DNA from: Hymenobacter psychrotolerans DSM 18569
Lineage (GTDB): Bacteria > Bacteroidota > Bacteroidia > Cytophagales > Hymenobacteraceae
Length of the DNA stretch: 64,000 nucleotides
Direction of reading: 5' to 3'
Assembly (NCBI RefSeq): GCF_900142395.1
Contig: NZ_FRAS01000001.1
Location: 558,001-622,000, forward strand
The notes under the pieces were generated by a model, which had not been told where the DNA came from, ran no database searches, and was given only the letters and a program-made list of their open reading frames with translations. Both the position numbers and the translations under genes were made by a program. Shown here one piece after another: positions 1-8,669 of the stretch (position 1 is the stretch's first letter; each line of letters opens with the position of its first letter).

Positions 1-311
1 CGGCGGCTGCTGGCGGGCTCCGTAGCAGCGTGGGCGGCCCCGGCATCCGTGAGGCGGTACTCGTCGTTCTGGAGCAGCGTAAGCGTGCCGGCGTTTTTCA
101 GCGCCTTCAGATGGGCAAAGATGTCTTCGCGCTGCTCCTTGGTAGTTACGCCCAGGCGGCGCGAAATCTGGCGGTAGGCGAAGACTTTGCCGGGGTTGTC
201 GCGGAAGATCCGGAATACAATGTCTTTGGTAATGGGGGCAGCTTCATGGCTGCCGGTTGCTGCCTTCGCGCGGTCGGCGCGGGGGGCGGCGGAGTCGTCT
301 TTTCTTTTCAT
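1..311 (-). CDS. rnr: Ribonuclease R, N-terminal part (runs off the window)
   Basis: The reading frame begins at ATG 311 on the minus strand and stays open to base 1, giving 103 residues. The start is MKRKDDSAAPR, a basic disordered leader. It is followed by a winged-helix-like segment (ITKDIVFRIFRDNPGKVFAY through the QISRRLGV and KALKNAGTLTLLQND region), which is how RNase II/R family 3'-5' exoribonucleases of Bacteroidota begin. The catalytic RNB domain and S1 domain would lie outside the window, so the call rests on the N-terminal domain only. RNase R degrades structured RNA and takes part in RNA quality control. No Shine-Dalgarno site is visible upstream, as is normal in this phylum. Confidence 0.7.
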   Translation of the reverse strand, partial: MKRKDDSAAPRADRAKAATGSHEAAPITKDIVFRIFRDNPGKVFAYRQISRRLGVTTKEQREDIFAHLKALKNAGTLTLLQNDEYRLTDAGAAHAATEPASSR

Positions 312-505
312 TTAGAAAATGAGAGCCGCCAGTGGTTGTCTTTTTCGCAGGCGGCAGGGTTGATAGGGAAAGCTGTTTACGAAGCTTTCCGGGTTAAGTA
401 TGCAGGCCCACAAATGGGCTCTGGGGAGATGATACGGAATATAGCCGGGAATAACTATTCCGGACTACAAATACGGGGTTATGGTTACGTTATGCGCCGG
501 CCACT

Positions 506-2518
506 TTACGCCCGGCTGGCCACGGCGGCCCGGATATCAGCGGGCTCGTCTTTAGGAATAGCAGCCAGCAGCGTGCGGGTGTACTCGTGCTGCGGGTTGG
601 CGTAGACTTCGGCGGCCGGGCCACTTTCCACAATCTGCCCCTGGCGCATCACCAGAATCCGGTCGGACATGAAGCGGGCCACGGACAGGTCGTGGGTGAT
701 GAACAGATACGTAATGCCGAACTCACGTTTGAGGTCGTTGAGCAGGTTGAGCACCTGGGCCTGCACCGATACGTCCAGCGCCGACACGGACTCGTCGCAG
801 ATGATGCACTTGGGCTGCAGCGCCAGGGCCCGCGCAATGCAGATGCGCTGGCGCTGGCCGCCGCTGAACTCGTGCGGGTAGCGCAGGTAGTGCTCCTCCT
901 TCAGGCCCACCGTGCGCAGCAGCTCCAGCACCCGGTCTTTCTGCTGCTGCCTGGTGCCGCCCACGCCGTGCACCCGCATGGGCTCCAGGATGGCCTCGCC
1001 CACGGTCATCATCGGGTTCAGGGCGGCGTAAGGGTCCTGAAACACCATCTGAAACTCGCGGCGGCGGCGGCGCAGCTGCTCCGCCGGTAGCGTGGCCAGG
1101 TCAACTCCTTCGAACAGGATGCTGCCTGAAGTTGGTTCCACTAGCCGCAACAAGGTTCGGCCCAGCGTGGTCTTGCCGCAGCCCGACTCCCCCACCAGCC
1201 CTACGGTTTCGCCCGGATAGATGTCGAAGCTCACGCCATCCACAGCGCGCACGAATTCCTTCCGGCGGTTGAAGAAGCCCTTGCGAATCGGGAAGTGCAC
1301 GTTCAGGTTTTCGACGCGAAGAATGGGCTCGGCGCGGGTGGCCGCTACTACAGGACCCGCGGCTGCGTCAGGACCAATGCCCGAAGCTGGAGCAGCATCC
1401 AGAGCACCAGCTCCCGGCATGGTTCCGCCGACAACCCCGGCGGCCGGGCCTAGCTGAACCAGCGGCAGTGGTAACCCGGACTCCAGGCCCGGCGCCTCAG
1501 TCAGCCCAAAGCCCGGTTCCACAGGGCGTGAAACAGAATGTTCCACGGGGAACGTTTTGGTGGTTTCAGGAATGCTTTGAGGGACTATTGGAGCAGCTTG
1601 ACTAGTGTCATTAGCAGATAGTTGCGGTAGGCCAGTTTCAGTAGCAGAAAAGCTTCCATCGGCGTTTTCCTGCATGAAATCGGAAACAACAGGAAGTTTT
1701 TTCTTCCCAACCGAAAGTTTTGGCCGGCAGGCCAGCAAGCCTTTCGTGTACGGGTGCTGGGGGTTGGTGAAGATGTCGAGCACCGGCCCCTGCTCCACCA
1801 CGCGGCCGCGGTACATCACCAGAATCCGGTCGGCTATTTCGGCCACTACGCCCAAATCGTGGGTGATGAAGATGACAGCCGTCTGGTGCTGCCGGCGCAG
1901 GTCGTCGATGAGGCGGAGCATGCGCGCCTGCACCGTTACGTCGAGGGCGGTGGTGGGCTCGTCGGCAATGAGGATGGCGGGGTTGCAGGCCATGGCCATG
2001 GCAATCATGACGCGCTGCTTCTGCCCGCCGCTGATTTCGTGGGGGTAGCTCGTAAAGATTTTCTCGGGCCGGGGCAGCTGGGCCATCGTGAACAGCTCCA
2101 CGGTGCGGGCTGCGGCTTCCTTCTCCGTGAGCGTAGTGTGCAGGCGCAGCGCTTCCACCACCTGGCTGCCGCAGGTATACACGGGGTTCAGGGACGTCAT
2201 CGGCTCCTGAAAGATCATACTGATATCGTTGCCGCGCACTTTTCGCAGCTGCTCGTCGGAGAGTGTGAGCAGGTCTACCTCCCCCAGTGCCTCGCTTTGA
2301 AACCGCGCTTCGCCGCTCACAATCTGGCCGGGCGGCAGCGGAATCAGGCCCATCAGCGCCAGCGACGTCACCGATTTTCCCGAACCCGACTCGCCCACAA
2401 TGGCCAGCGTTTCGCCCCGCCGCAGGTCAAAGGAAATATCGGCCACGGCCCGCGTGTTGCCGCGGTGGCTGTGAAAGTCGATGGTGAGGTTGCGGACGGA
2501 GAGGATGGACTGGGACAC
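506..2518 (-). CDS. Fused DppD-DppF type ABC transporter ATPase (two nucleotide-binding domains)
   Basis: This is an ATPase for peptide or opine/nickel type ABC import, with both ATPase subunits in one chain (about 670 aa). Numbered from the GTG at 2518, domain 1 has Walker A GESGSGKS (42-49), signature SGGQ (about 163) and Walker B LIADEP (about 183-188). Domain 2 has Walker A GESGCGKT (443-450), signature SGGQ (about 552) and Walker B CIICDE (about 571-576). Each ends in the oligopeptide-family C-terminal motif ([22 protein letters not shown]). A linker of about 130 residues rich in Pro, Gly and Ala (about 265-396) joins them. I chose GTG 2518 ([10 protein letters not shown]) because a TATCTTTAC -7 box lies just upstream at 2545-2553; the frame stays open to 2632, but that would overlap the divergent neighbour. 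No permease or binding protein is nearby, so the substrate is unknown. Confidence 0.88.
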   Translation of the reverse strand: MSQSILSVRNLTIDFHSHRGNTRAVADISFDLRRGETLAIVGESGSGKSVTSLALMGLIPLPPGQIVSGEARFQSEALGEVDLLTLSDEQLRKVRGNDISMIFQEPMTSLNPVYTCGSQVVEALRLHTTLTEKEAAARTVELFTMAQLPRPEKIFTSYPHEISGGQKQRVMIAMAMACNPAILIADEPTTALDVTVQARMLRLIDDLRRQHQTAVIFITHDLGVVAEIADRILVMYRGRVVEQGPVLDIFTNPQHPYTKGLLACRPKLSVGKKKLPVVSDFMQENADGSFSATETGLPQLSANDTSQAAPIVPQSIPETTKTFPVEHSVSRPVEPGFGLTEAPGLESGLPLPLVQLGPAAGVVGGTMPGAGALDAAPASGIGPDAAAGPVVAATRAEPILRVENLNVHFPIRKGFFNRRKEFVRAVDGVSFDIYPGETVGLVGESGCGKTTLGRTLLRLVEPTSGSILFEGVDLATLPAEQLRRRRREFQMVFQDPYAALNPMMTVGEAILEPMRVHGVGGTRQQQKDRVLELLRTVGLKEEHYLRYPHEFSGGQRQRICIARALALQPKCIICDESVSALDVSVQAQVLNLLNDLKREFGITYLFITHDLSVARFMSDRILVMRQGQIVESGPAAEVYANPQHEYTRTLLAAIPKDEPADIRAAVASRA

Positions 2519-2544
2519 GGCGGCGACGGACGGGGCGGAAAAAA

Positions 2545-2553
2545 GTAAAGATA
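2545..2553 (-). promoter_or_regulatory. Bacteroidota -7 promoter element for the fused ABC ATPase
   Basis: TATCTTTAC on the minus strand matches the TAnnTTTG -7 consensus with one change. It sits 26 bases upstream of GTG 2518, in the short divergent region shared with the aldo/keto reductase, and it argues for GTG 2518 rather than the upstream start. No clear -33 TTG was found. Confidence 0.5.
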
Positions 2554-2626
2554 GGCCAGTGGCCGGTAGCTTGCCGTGCCGGTTTGGCGTATGCTGCTGG
2601 TACAGACAATCACACCTCATTCTCTT

Positions 2627-3613
2627 ATGCACTACCGTAAACTAGGAAAAACCGGCTTCAACGTATCCGAAATCAGCCTCGGCACCTGGCAGGTAGGTGG
2701 CAAGTGGGGCGACCCATTCAGCCACGAAACCGCCGACTCCATCCTCAACGCCGCCGTCGACAGCGGCATCAACTTCATTGACACGGCCGATGTGTATGGC
2801 GACGGGGAAAGCGAAAAAGCCGTGGGCAGGCTCGTGCGCAGCCGCTCTGAGCCGGTGTACGTGGCTACCAAATGCGGCCGCCAGCTCCAGCCCCATACCA
2901 ACGACGCCTACCAGCCCGCCGCGCTACGCCGGTTTGTGGAGCAGAGCCTGCGCAACATGCAGCTCGACACGCTGGACCTGATTCAGCTGCACTGCCCGCC
3001 CACCGAGGTGTTTTACCGCCCCGAAATCTTCGAGCTATTCGACCGGCTGAAGGACGAAGGTAAGATCCGGCACCTCGGCGTGAGCGTGGAAAAGGTGGAA
3101 GAAGGCCTCAAAGCCCTGACTTTTGCCAACGTCAGCACCATTCAGCTCATCTTCAATATGTTTCGGCAGCGCCCGGCCGAACTGCTGTTCCGTGAGGCCA
3201 AGCGGCTTGATGTGGGCCTGATTGTGCGCGTGCCCCTGGCCAGCGGCCTGCTTACGGGCAAATTCTCCCGCGACACTACCTTCTCCCCCGACGACCACCG
3301 CCAGTTCAACCGCGACGGGGCCGCCTTCGACAAGGGCGAAACCTTCGCCGGCGTAGACTACGAAACCGGCCTGGCAGCCGTGGAAGAGCTGAAGAAAGTG
3401 TTTCCCGATCAGCCCAACCTCGCCCCTATTGCCCTGCGCTGGGTGCTGATGTTCGATGAAGTAAGCTGCGTGATTCCGGGCGCGTCCAAGACCAGCCAGC
3501 TCGAATCGAACCTGCAGGCCGCCGAGCTGCCGGCGCTTACTCCGGAGCAGATGCAGGCCGTACGGGGTATTTATGAGCAACGGATTAAACCGCTGGTGTA
3601 CTATAGCTGGTGA
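2627..3613 (+). CDS. Aldo/keto reductase
   Basis: This is a 328-residue NADPH-dependent oxidoreductase of the aldo/keto reductase superfamily, (beta/alpha)8 barrel. From ATG 2627 (MHYRKLGKTG) the catalytic residues are visible: Asp52 and Tyr57 in FIDTADVYGDG, Lys82 in VATKCGR, and His in DLIQLHCPP. The C-terminal phosphate-binding segment is VIPGASKTSQLESN. The length is normal for single-domain members. In-frame codons upstream to 2576 exist, but MHYRKLGKTG is the standard start of the family. It is divergent from the ABC ATPase with about 108 bp between starts. The physiological substrate cannot be read from sequence; the family reduces aldehydes and ketones. Confidence 0.92.
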   Translation: MHYRKLGKTGFNVSEISLGTWQVGGKWGDPFSHETADSILNAAVDSGINFIDTADVYGDGESEKAVGRLVRSRSEPVYVATKCGRQLQPHTNDAYQPAALRRFVEQSLRNMQLDTLDLIQLHCPPTEVFYRPEIFELFDRLKDEGKIRHLGVSVEKVEEGLKALTFANVSTIQLIFNMFRQRPAELLFREAKRLDVGLIVRVPLASGLLTGKFSRDTTFSPDDHRQFNRDGAAFDKGETFAGVDYETGLAAVEELKKVFPDQPNLAPIALRWVLMFDEVSCVIPGASKTSQLESNLQAAELPALTPEQMQAVRGIYEQRIKPLVYYSW

Positions 3614-3687
3614 TAAGAACGCCTGATTTTATAGGCATCGTACCTAGCTGTTCCACTCTGCTATTTTCTTGTTGAAGCTTCTTAGAT

Positions 3688-4098
3688 ATGCTTAACAGTG
3701 AGAGCACCGCAATCAGCCGAATAATCAACTCAGAAGTTGTTCATCGGCATTTTGGCTATTGGCCAAACTTTCATGATGCGGAAATTAAGCGAGTGATTTT
3801 TGAATCCAACCCAGGTTATCATCCCTCCGTAACTGTTTTACTTTCAGCTTTTGAAAGAACCCAGAAAACTGATGAAATAGGTGGATACAAGATCTTGAAT
3901 AACTGCGACATACAGTTCCAGTTCAACGGAATCCGGGCAATGGAATTTGATAACTTCAGCCATCAGAATGCTATTTTATATCTGGCTTTTGAAGAAGCTG
4001 AGGATACAATTAAGTGTACAATTGATGCTGCTACAGGCTTGGAAGCCGTTATAGTAGCTGAAGAAATAATAGTTACAAGCTTGACTCCAACGCAGTAA
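3688..4098 (+). CDS. Imm50-like small protein (low GC)
   Basis: This is a 136-residue cytoplasmic protein. The segment HFGYWPNFHDAEI near residues 22-34 matches the FHDAE signature of the Imm50 family, predicted immunity proteins of polymorphic toxin systems. The rest alternates strands and ends in EAVIVAEEIIVTSL. GC is much lower than the surroundings (21 of 60 bases in 3841-3900), and codons are AT-ending, so recent transfer is likely. No toxin gene is adjacent: the neighbours are an aldo/keto reductase and lspA. Immunity genes are often found as orphans. The family assignment is from the motif only, so function is tentative. Confidence 0.6.
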   Translation: MLNSESTAISRIINSEVVHRHFGYWPNFHDAEIKRVIFESNPGYHPSVTVLLSAFERTQKTDEIGGYKILNNCDIQFQFNGIRAMEFDNFSHQNAILYLAFEEAEDTIKCTIDAATGLEAVIVAEEIIVTSLTPTQ

Positions 4099-4122
4099 AA
4101 GTGCCACGGTTCAGTGGAAATT

Positions 4123-4157
4123 AAAATGCCTGTCGGAACAGTTCCGACAAGCATTTT
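4123..4157. terminator. Bidirectional intrinsic terminator
   Basis: The 9-bp inverted repeat TGTCGGAAC / GTTCCGACA is flanked by AAAATGC and GCATTTT, so it gives a U-tract in both directions. It lies between the convergent Imm50-like gene and lspA. Confidence 0.85.
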
Positions 4158-4179
4158 TAGCTTATCAAGCTCCTCTTTG

Positions 4180-4839
4180 TTACACCACCTCCGAGGCTTC
4201 GGCGTCCCGGCGGGCCTGGGCGGCAGCGGGGTCGTTGGCGGCTACGGGGTGGGCTTCTTCCTCCTCATGGCTATAGAAGCGGTTCTGGAACAGCAGGATC
4301 AGCACCACGCCGACGAAAATGCAGGCATCGGCAATGTTGAAGATGGGGAAATCGGGTATCATCTCCCCTCCTACCAGCGGCCAGGACGCCGGAAAAAAGC
4401 CGTCGGGGAAATCCACAAACAGCATATCAATCACCTGCCCGTGCAGCCAGGGAGTGGGCGCGGTGAAAGGCGCGTTGTCGTAGAGCACGCCGTAGAAAAT
4501 AGAGTCTACGAGGTTGCCGATGGCACCGCCCAGAATCAGGGAAATGCAGAAAATAAGCCCGCTGGGCGCATGCTGCTTCCACAGCCGGTAGATGTAGTAG
4601 CTGATGCCCGTAACGGCTACCAGCCGGAACAGCGTGAGGATGACTTTGCCGTAGGGCGCGGGCAGTTCTACCCCGAAGGCCATGCCCGGATTCAGCGTGT
4701 AGTGCAGCTTAAACCAGTCGCCGAGCACCGGAATTTCGCCGGGCATTCCCATGGGCATGTAGCGGTGTACGGCCCACTTCGAAAGCTGATCAATAACGAT
4801 GACCAGCAGGGCCACCAGGTAGTATTTCCAGTACTTCAT
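4180..4839 (-). CDS. lspA: Lipoprotein signal peptidase (signal peptidase II)
   Basis: This inner-membrane aspartic protease removes the signal peptide of diacylglyceryl-prolipoproteins (219 aa). Four hydrophobic segments are visible. The two catalytic aspartates lie in GAIGNLVDSIF (about residue 112) and FNIADACIFVGV (about residue 170). DQLSKWAV near the N-terminus is also family-typical. The acidic tail after the last helix (EEEEAHPVAAND) is longer than in Proteobacteria. The start MKYWKYYLVALL at 4839 is preceded by a pyrimidine-rich leader. It lies downstream of ileS in the same direction, as in many genomes. Its clients here include several lipobox proteins in the window (22305, 24783, 48291, 48613, 51660). 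Confidence 0.96.
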   Translation of the reverse strand: MKYWKYYLVALLVIVIDQLSKWAVHRYMPMGMPGEIPVLGDWFKLHYTLNPGMAFGVELPAPYGKVILTLFRLVAVTGISYYIYRLWKQHAPSGLIFCISLILGGAIGNLVDSIFYGVLYDNAPFTAPTPWLHGQVIDMLFVDFPDGFFPASWPLVGGEMIPDFPIFNIADACIFVGVVLILLFQNRFYSHEEEEAHPVAANDPAAAQARRDAEASEVV

Positions 4840-4900
4840 GTAAAGAGAAGTGAGCGGTTAGAAGTGAGAAGCGAGACTTTACCCTGACGCTCTGTCAGGG
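4840..4900 (-). promoter_or_regulatory. Pyrimidine-rich leader and hairpin upstream of lspA
   Basis: On the minus strand the bases before the lspA ATG are an iterated CTCACTTCT pattern. Above it a perfect 7-bp inverted repeat, CCCTGAC (4882-4888) and GTCAGGG (4894-4900), could form a small hairpin in the leader. The glyS start at 16779 is preceded by the same kind of sequence. Function is unknown. Confidence 0.35.
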
Positions 4901-5063
4901 CTGGAACCTCTCCCCTCTCTTGGCACAAACTGACGCTGAATTTTAGACTTGGCTGTATCGGCATTCGTCCTGGGCTCAGCCTCGGTGGTATATGTTTCAG
5001 GGGGCGTTTTGTGCCCTTTTGAGCTGATTCCGCGGGGCGGCGTAGCGCTTTATGCGTCCGTGT

Positions 5064-5094
5064 ACCAACCGCCGTTTCTGAGGCGGCGGTTGGT
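5064..5094 (-). terminator. Hairpin after ileS
   Basis: This is a perfect 11-bp inverted repeat, ACCAACCGCCG / CGGCGGTTGGT, 10 bases beyond the ileS stop. There is no strong U-tract, so termination may be weak and some transcription may reach lspA. Confidence 0.55.
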
Positions 5095-5103
5095 AGCTGA
5101 GCC

Positions 5104-8100
5104 TTACGCAGTTGCGACTTCCAGCTGCACGGGCACCGAATACTCGTCGAATTCCAGCACCGAACCGCCGCTGATTTCCGGGGCAAAATCCAGGCTCAGG
5201 GCCTGCACTTCCTCCCGGATATAGTCGCCGAACGACTGCACGGCGGCTTGTAGCTCGGGCTGCTGGCCCAGCGTCACGCGGATTTTGTCCTGCACTTCCA
5301 GGCCGCTGTCTTTGCGCAGGTTCTGGAGGCGGTTCACCAGCTCGCGGGCCACGCCCTCCTGGCGCAGCTCGTCGGTCAGGGTCACGTCGAGGGCTACCGT
5401 GAGCGGGCCATCGGTGGCTACGAGCCAGCCGGGTAGGTCCTGGGTGCGGATTTCCACGTCGTCGGGGGCCAGGGTGTAGGCTTCGCCGTCGATTTCCACG
5501 GCCAGCTGGCCGGTTTTTTCGAGGGTGCTGATTTCCTCGGCGCTCATCTGCTGGATGCGGGCCCCCACGGCTTTCAGCTTGGGACCGTACTGCTGGCCGA
5601 GGCGCTTGAAGTTGGGCTTCACTGACTTCACCAGCATACCACTGGTATCATCCAAAAAATCTATACTCTTCACATTCACTTCAGCACAAATCAGATCCGA
5701 TACCAATTTGATCAGTCCGATTTTACCCTTGTCATCTATTGGAAGTAAAATTTGCTTGAGTGGTTGACGAACCTTAATTCCAGACTTCTTGCGAAGAGAA
5801 TGCACTAGAGAACTGATTCTTTGTGCATACTCCATCCGATCTAAGAGACTCTTTGAATCAACTGATGGATCCCATTGAGCGTCTTTAATCCTTGTTAGAT
5901 GCACTGACTCTGGCATAAGGTTTCCTTGATACGCCCCTCTAGCTCGAGGGCCGTCCGTCATATTCTTATATAACCATTCGCTAAAGAATGGTGCAATAGG
6001 AGACATCAGTTGCGTCACTCCCAGAAGACATGCTTCCAAGGTTTTGAATGCATTGATCTTATCAGTTGTCATTTCTCCTTGCCAGAAGCGGCGGCGGGAA
6101 AGACGGACGTACCAATTTGAAAGGTGGTCGACTACAAAATCTTGGATAGCACGAGCGGCTTTAGTTGGATCGTAATTGTCGAAATGTCCGCGAACATCTT
6201 CGATTAGTTTTTGCAACCTATTGAAAATCCATAAGTCAAGTTCGCTCCATTCCACAAGTGGAATACTAGGATACTTCTCTGATTCATAACCGCTCAAGTT
6301 GGCGTAGAGGGCGTAGAACGAGTAGGTGTTGAACAGCGTGCCGAAGAAGCGGCGCTGCACCTCCGTGATGCCGTTCAGGTCGAACTTGAGGTTGTCCCAG
6401 GGCTGGGCGTTGGCAATCATGTACCAGCGCGTGGCATCGGGGCCGAACTGGCTGATAGTCTGGAACGGGTCGATGGCGTTACCGAGGCGCTTGCTCATCT
6501 TGTTGCCGTTCTTATCCAGCACCAAGCCGTTGGCCATCACGTTTTTGTAGGCCACCGAGTCCTCCAGCATGACGGCCAGGGCGTGCAGGGTGAAGAACCA
6601 ACCACGGGTCTGGTCCACGCCTTCGGCAATGAAATCAGCCGGGAAGTTCTTCTCGAACTGGGCCTTGTTTTCCAGCGGGTAATGCCACTGCGCGTAGGGC
6701 ATAGCGCCGCTGTCGAACCACACGTCGATGAGGTCGGTTTCGCGGTACATGGGCTGGCCGCTGGGCGACACGAGGAACACGTCGTCCACGTAGGGGCGGT
6801 GCAAATCCTTCATTTCGCCGGTGGCAATGGGGTTGTGCGTCATCACCTCGGCCGCTACGGCCTTATCAATTTCGGCGCTCAGCTCGGCAATGCTACCGAT
6901 GCAGATTTCCTCCGTGCCGTCCTGGGTGCGCCAGATGGGCAGAGGCGTGCCCCAGTAGCGCGAGCGGCTCAGGTTCCAGTCCACCAGGTTTTCCAGCCAG
7001 TTGCCGAAGCGGCCGGTGCCGGTGCTTTCGGGCTGCCAGTTGATGGTTTTGTTGAGCTCGATGAGCCGGTCTTTTACCGCCGTGGTCTTGATAAACCAGG
7101 AGTCGAGCGGGTAGTAGAGAACGGGCTTGTCGGTGCGCCAGCAGTGCGGGTAGGTGTGCTCGTACTTCTCCACTTTGAAGGCCGTGCCGTCGCCTTTCAT
7201 GCGGATGGCAATGCTCTCGTCGAGGGTTTTGTAATCGGCGCCGCTCTGGTCGTGGCCGTCGTAGTTTTTCACCCAGCGGCCACCGAATTCGCCCATTTGG
7301 GGCACGTAGCGGCCCGTCCGGTCCACGATGGGGCCTAGCTTGCCTTCGTCATCAGCAACCAGCAGGGCGGGCACGCCGGCCAGCTGGGCAGCGCGGAAGT
7401 CATCGGCGCCAAACGTGGGCGAAATGTGCACGATGCCAGTACCGTCCTCGGTGGTTACGAAGTCGCCATTGATAACGCGGAAGGCACGCTCCTCCCCTTC
7501 AAAGGCCGGAAAGCCCTTGTCGTGGCCGAACAGCCGCTCGTAGTTGACGCCCACCAGGTCAGCACCAGTGAATTCGGCTTCGATTTCCCAAGGAATCTGT
7601 CTTGTCTCACTGCCCCAATCTGAATAGGTTGGTGGCGTAGGCTTACCAATTTCAGTATAATCTGAGAAGTAGCTCTTCAACCTCGCTTTAGCCAAAACAA
7701 CCCGGATGTATTGCTTGGTGTAAGGATTAATGGTGCGAACAAGAACGTAAGGGATGTTCTTGCCAACGGCCAAAGCAGTGTTGGCTGGTAGTGTCCAAGG
7801 CGTCGTAGTCCAAGCGAGAATGAATACGTCAGTGTTTTCGATTAACCAGGATGGACCACCAAACAGCTTCTCCGACTTCTCATCCCGCTTCACCTTGAAC
7901 TGCGCTACCACCGTCGTGTCTTTCACGTCGCGGTAGGTGCCGGGCTGGTTCAGCTCGTGCGACGACAGGCCGGTGCCGGCGGCCGGCGAGTAGGGCTGGA
8001 TGGTGTAGCCTTTGTAGAGTAGGCCCTTGTCGTAGAGCTTCTTGAGCAGCGCCCAGCAGCTCTCGATGTACTCGGGCTCGAAGGTGATGTAAGGGTCGTC

Positions 8101-8535
8101 GAGGTCCACCCAGTAGCCCATTTTCTCGGTGAGGTCGTCCCACTGGGCCTTGAAGCGCATGACAGTCTCCCTGCAGCGCTGGTTGTACTCCTCAATGCTG
8201 ATTTTCTTGCCGATGTCCTCCTTGGTGATACCCAGCTCCTTCTCCACTTGCAACTCGATGGGCAGGCCGTGGGTGTCCCAGCCGCCTTTGCGGTTGACCT
8301 GCTTGCCCAGCAAGGTCTGGTAGCGGCAGAAGATGTCCTTCACCGTCCGGGCCATCACGTGGTGAATGCCGGGGGCGCCGTTGGCCGAAGGGGGGCCTTC
8401 ATAAAATACGAACGTAGGCTGCCCTTCGCGGGTGCTCACGCTTTTCTCAAAGATGCCGTTCTGCTTCCACCACGCCAGGATATCGGTGCCGACCTGGCCG
8501 TAGTTGAGCGGCTGCTTGAATTCGGGGTAGTTCAT
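5104..8535 (-). CDS. ileS: Isoleucyl-tRNA synthetase, type 2 (eukaryote-like)
   Basis: This class I synthetase charges tRNA-Ile and edits mischarged Val-tRNA (1143 aa from ATG 8535, MNYPEFKQPLNYG). The HIGH-type motif appears as PSANGAPGIHHVMAR, the form found in IleS2 enzymes, which are generally tolerant of mupirocin. The KMSKS loop is NGNKMSKRLGNA. The CP1 editing domain lies between, beginning near TTTPWTLPANTAL. The anticodon-binding and C-terminal domains follow. The frame is open further upstream to 8616, but that part lies in the hairpin repeat at 8562-8654, so I reject it. Two internal stretches, about 5630-6300 and 7565-7880, have much lower GC and AT-ending codons while the frame stays intact. 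The gene looks functional but mosaic. Confidence 0.96.
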   Translation of the reverse strand: MNYPEFKQPLNYGQVGTDILAWWKQNGIFEKSVSTREGQPTFVFYEGPPSANGAPGIHHVMARTVKDIFCRYQTLLGKQVNRKGGWDTHGLPIELQVEKELGITKEDIGKKISIEEYNQRCRETVMRFKAQWDDLTEKMGYWVDLDDPYITFEPEYIESCWALLKKLYDKGLLYKGYTIQPYSPAAGTGLSSHELNQPGTYRDVKDTTVVAQFKVKRDEKSEKLFGGPSWLIENTDVFILAWTTTPWTLPANTALAVGKNIPYVLVRTINPYTKQYIRVVLAKARLKSYFSDYTEIGKPTPPTYSDWGSETRQIPWEIEAEFTGADLVGVNYERLFGHDKGFPAFEGEERAFRVINGDFVTTEDGTGIVHISPTFGADDFRAAQLAGVPALLVADDEGKLGPIVDRTGRYVPQMGEFGGRWVKNYDGHDQSGADYKTLDESIAIRMKGDGTAFKVEKYEHTYPHCWRTDKPVLYYPLDSWFIKTTAVKDRLIELNKTINWQPESTGTGRFGNWLENLVDWNLSRSRYWGTPLPIWRTQDGTEEICIGSIAELSAEIDKAVAAEVMTHNPIATGEMKDLHRPYVDDVFLVSPSGQPMYRETDLIDVWFDSGAMPYAQWHYPLENKAQFEKNFPADFIAEGVDQTRGWFFTLHALAVMLEDSVAYKNVMANGLVLDKNGNKMSKRLGNAIDPFQTISQFGPDATRWYMIANAQPWDNLKFDLNGITEVQRRFFGTLFNTYSFYALYANLSGYESEKYPSIPLVEWSELDLWIFNRLQKLIEDVRGHFDNYDPTKAARAIQDFVVDHLSNWYVRLSRRRFWQGEMTTDKINAFKTLEACLLGVTQLMSPIAPFFSEWLYKNMTDGPRARGAYQGNLMPESVHLTRIKDAQWDPSVDSKSLLDRMEYAQRISSLVHSLRKKSGIKVRQPLKQILLPIDDKGKIGLIKLVSDLICAEVNVKSIDFLDDTSGMLVKSVKPNFKRLGQQYGPKLKAVGARIQQMSAEEISTLEKTGQLAVEIDGEAYTLAPDDVEIRTQDLPGWLVATDGPLTVALDVTLTDELRQEGVARELVNRLQNLRKDSGLEVQDKIRVTLGQQPELQAAVQSFGDYIREEVQALSLDFAPEISGGSVLEFDEYSVPVQLEVATA

Positions 8536-8561
8536 TGTGGGGGAGGGTCGTTGTATCAGAA

Positions 8562-8654
8562 CGTCATGCTGAGCTTGCCGAAGCATCTCTACCGCTTCAT
8601 TGCAGTAGTCATCCAACGAAGCGGTAGAGATGCTTCGGCAAGCTCAGCATGACG
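8562..8654. repeat. Dispersed palindromic repeat, copy A
   Basis: These are perfect 37-bp inverted arms (8562-8598 and 8618-8654) around a 19-base loop. The arms begin CGTCATGCTGAGCTTGCCG. It lies between the ileS start and the stop of the RND transporter gene. It is one of six related elements in the window. Confidence 0.9.
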
Positions 8655-8669
8655 ATAGTGTAAATGATT

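Noticed and set aside
4836..5186. Possible DksA/TraR gene between lspA and ileS
   Set aside because: Many relatives have a traR-like gene at this place, but here the gap is about 260 bases and has no zinc-finger or coiled-coil frame; the open frame found is a shadow of the ileS end and the hairpin.
8536..8616. Longer start of ileS at 8616
   Set aside because: The extra 27 codons come from hairpin copy A. The family start MNYPEFKQ at 8535 fits.
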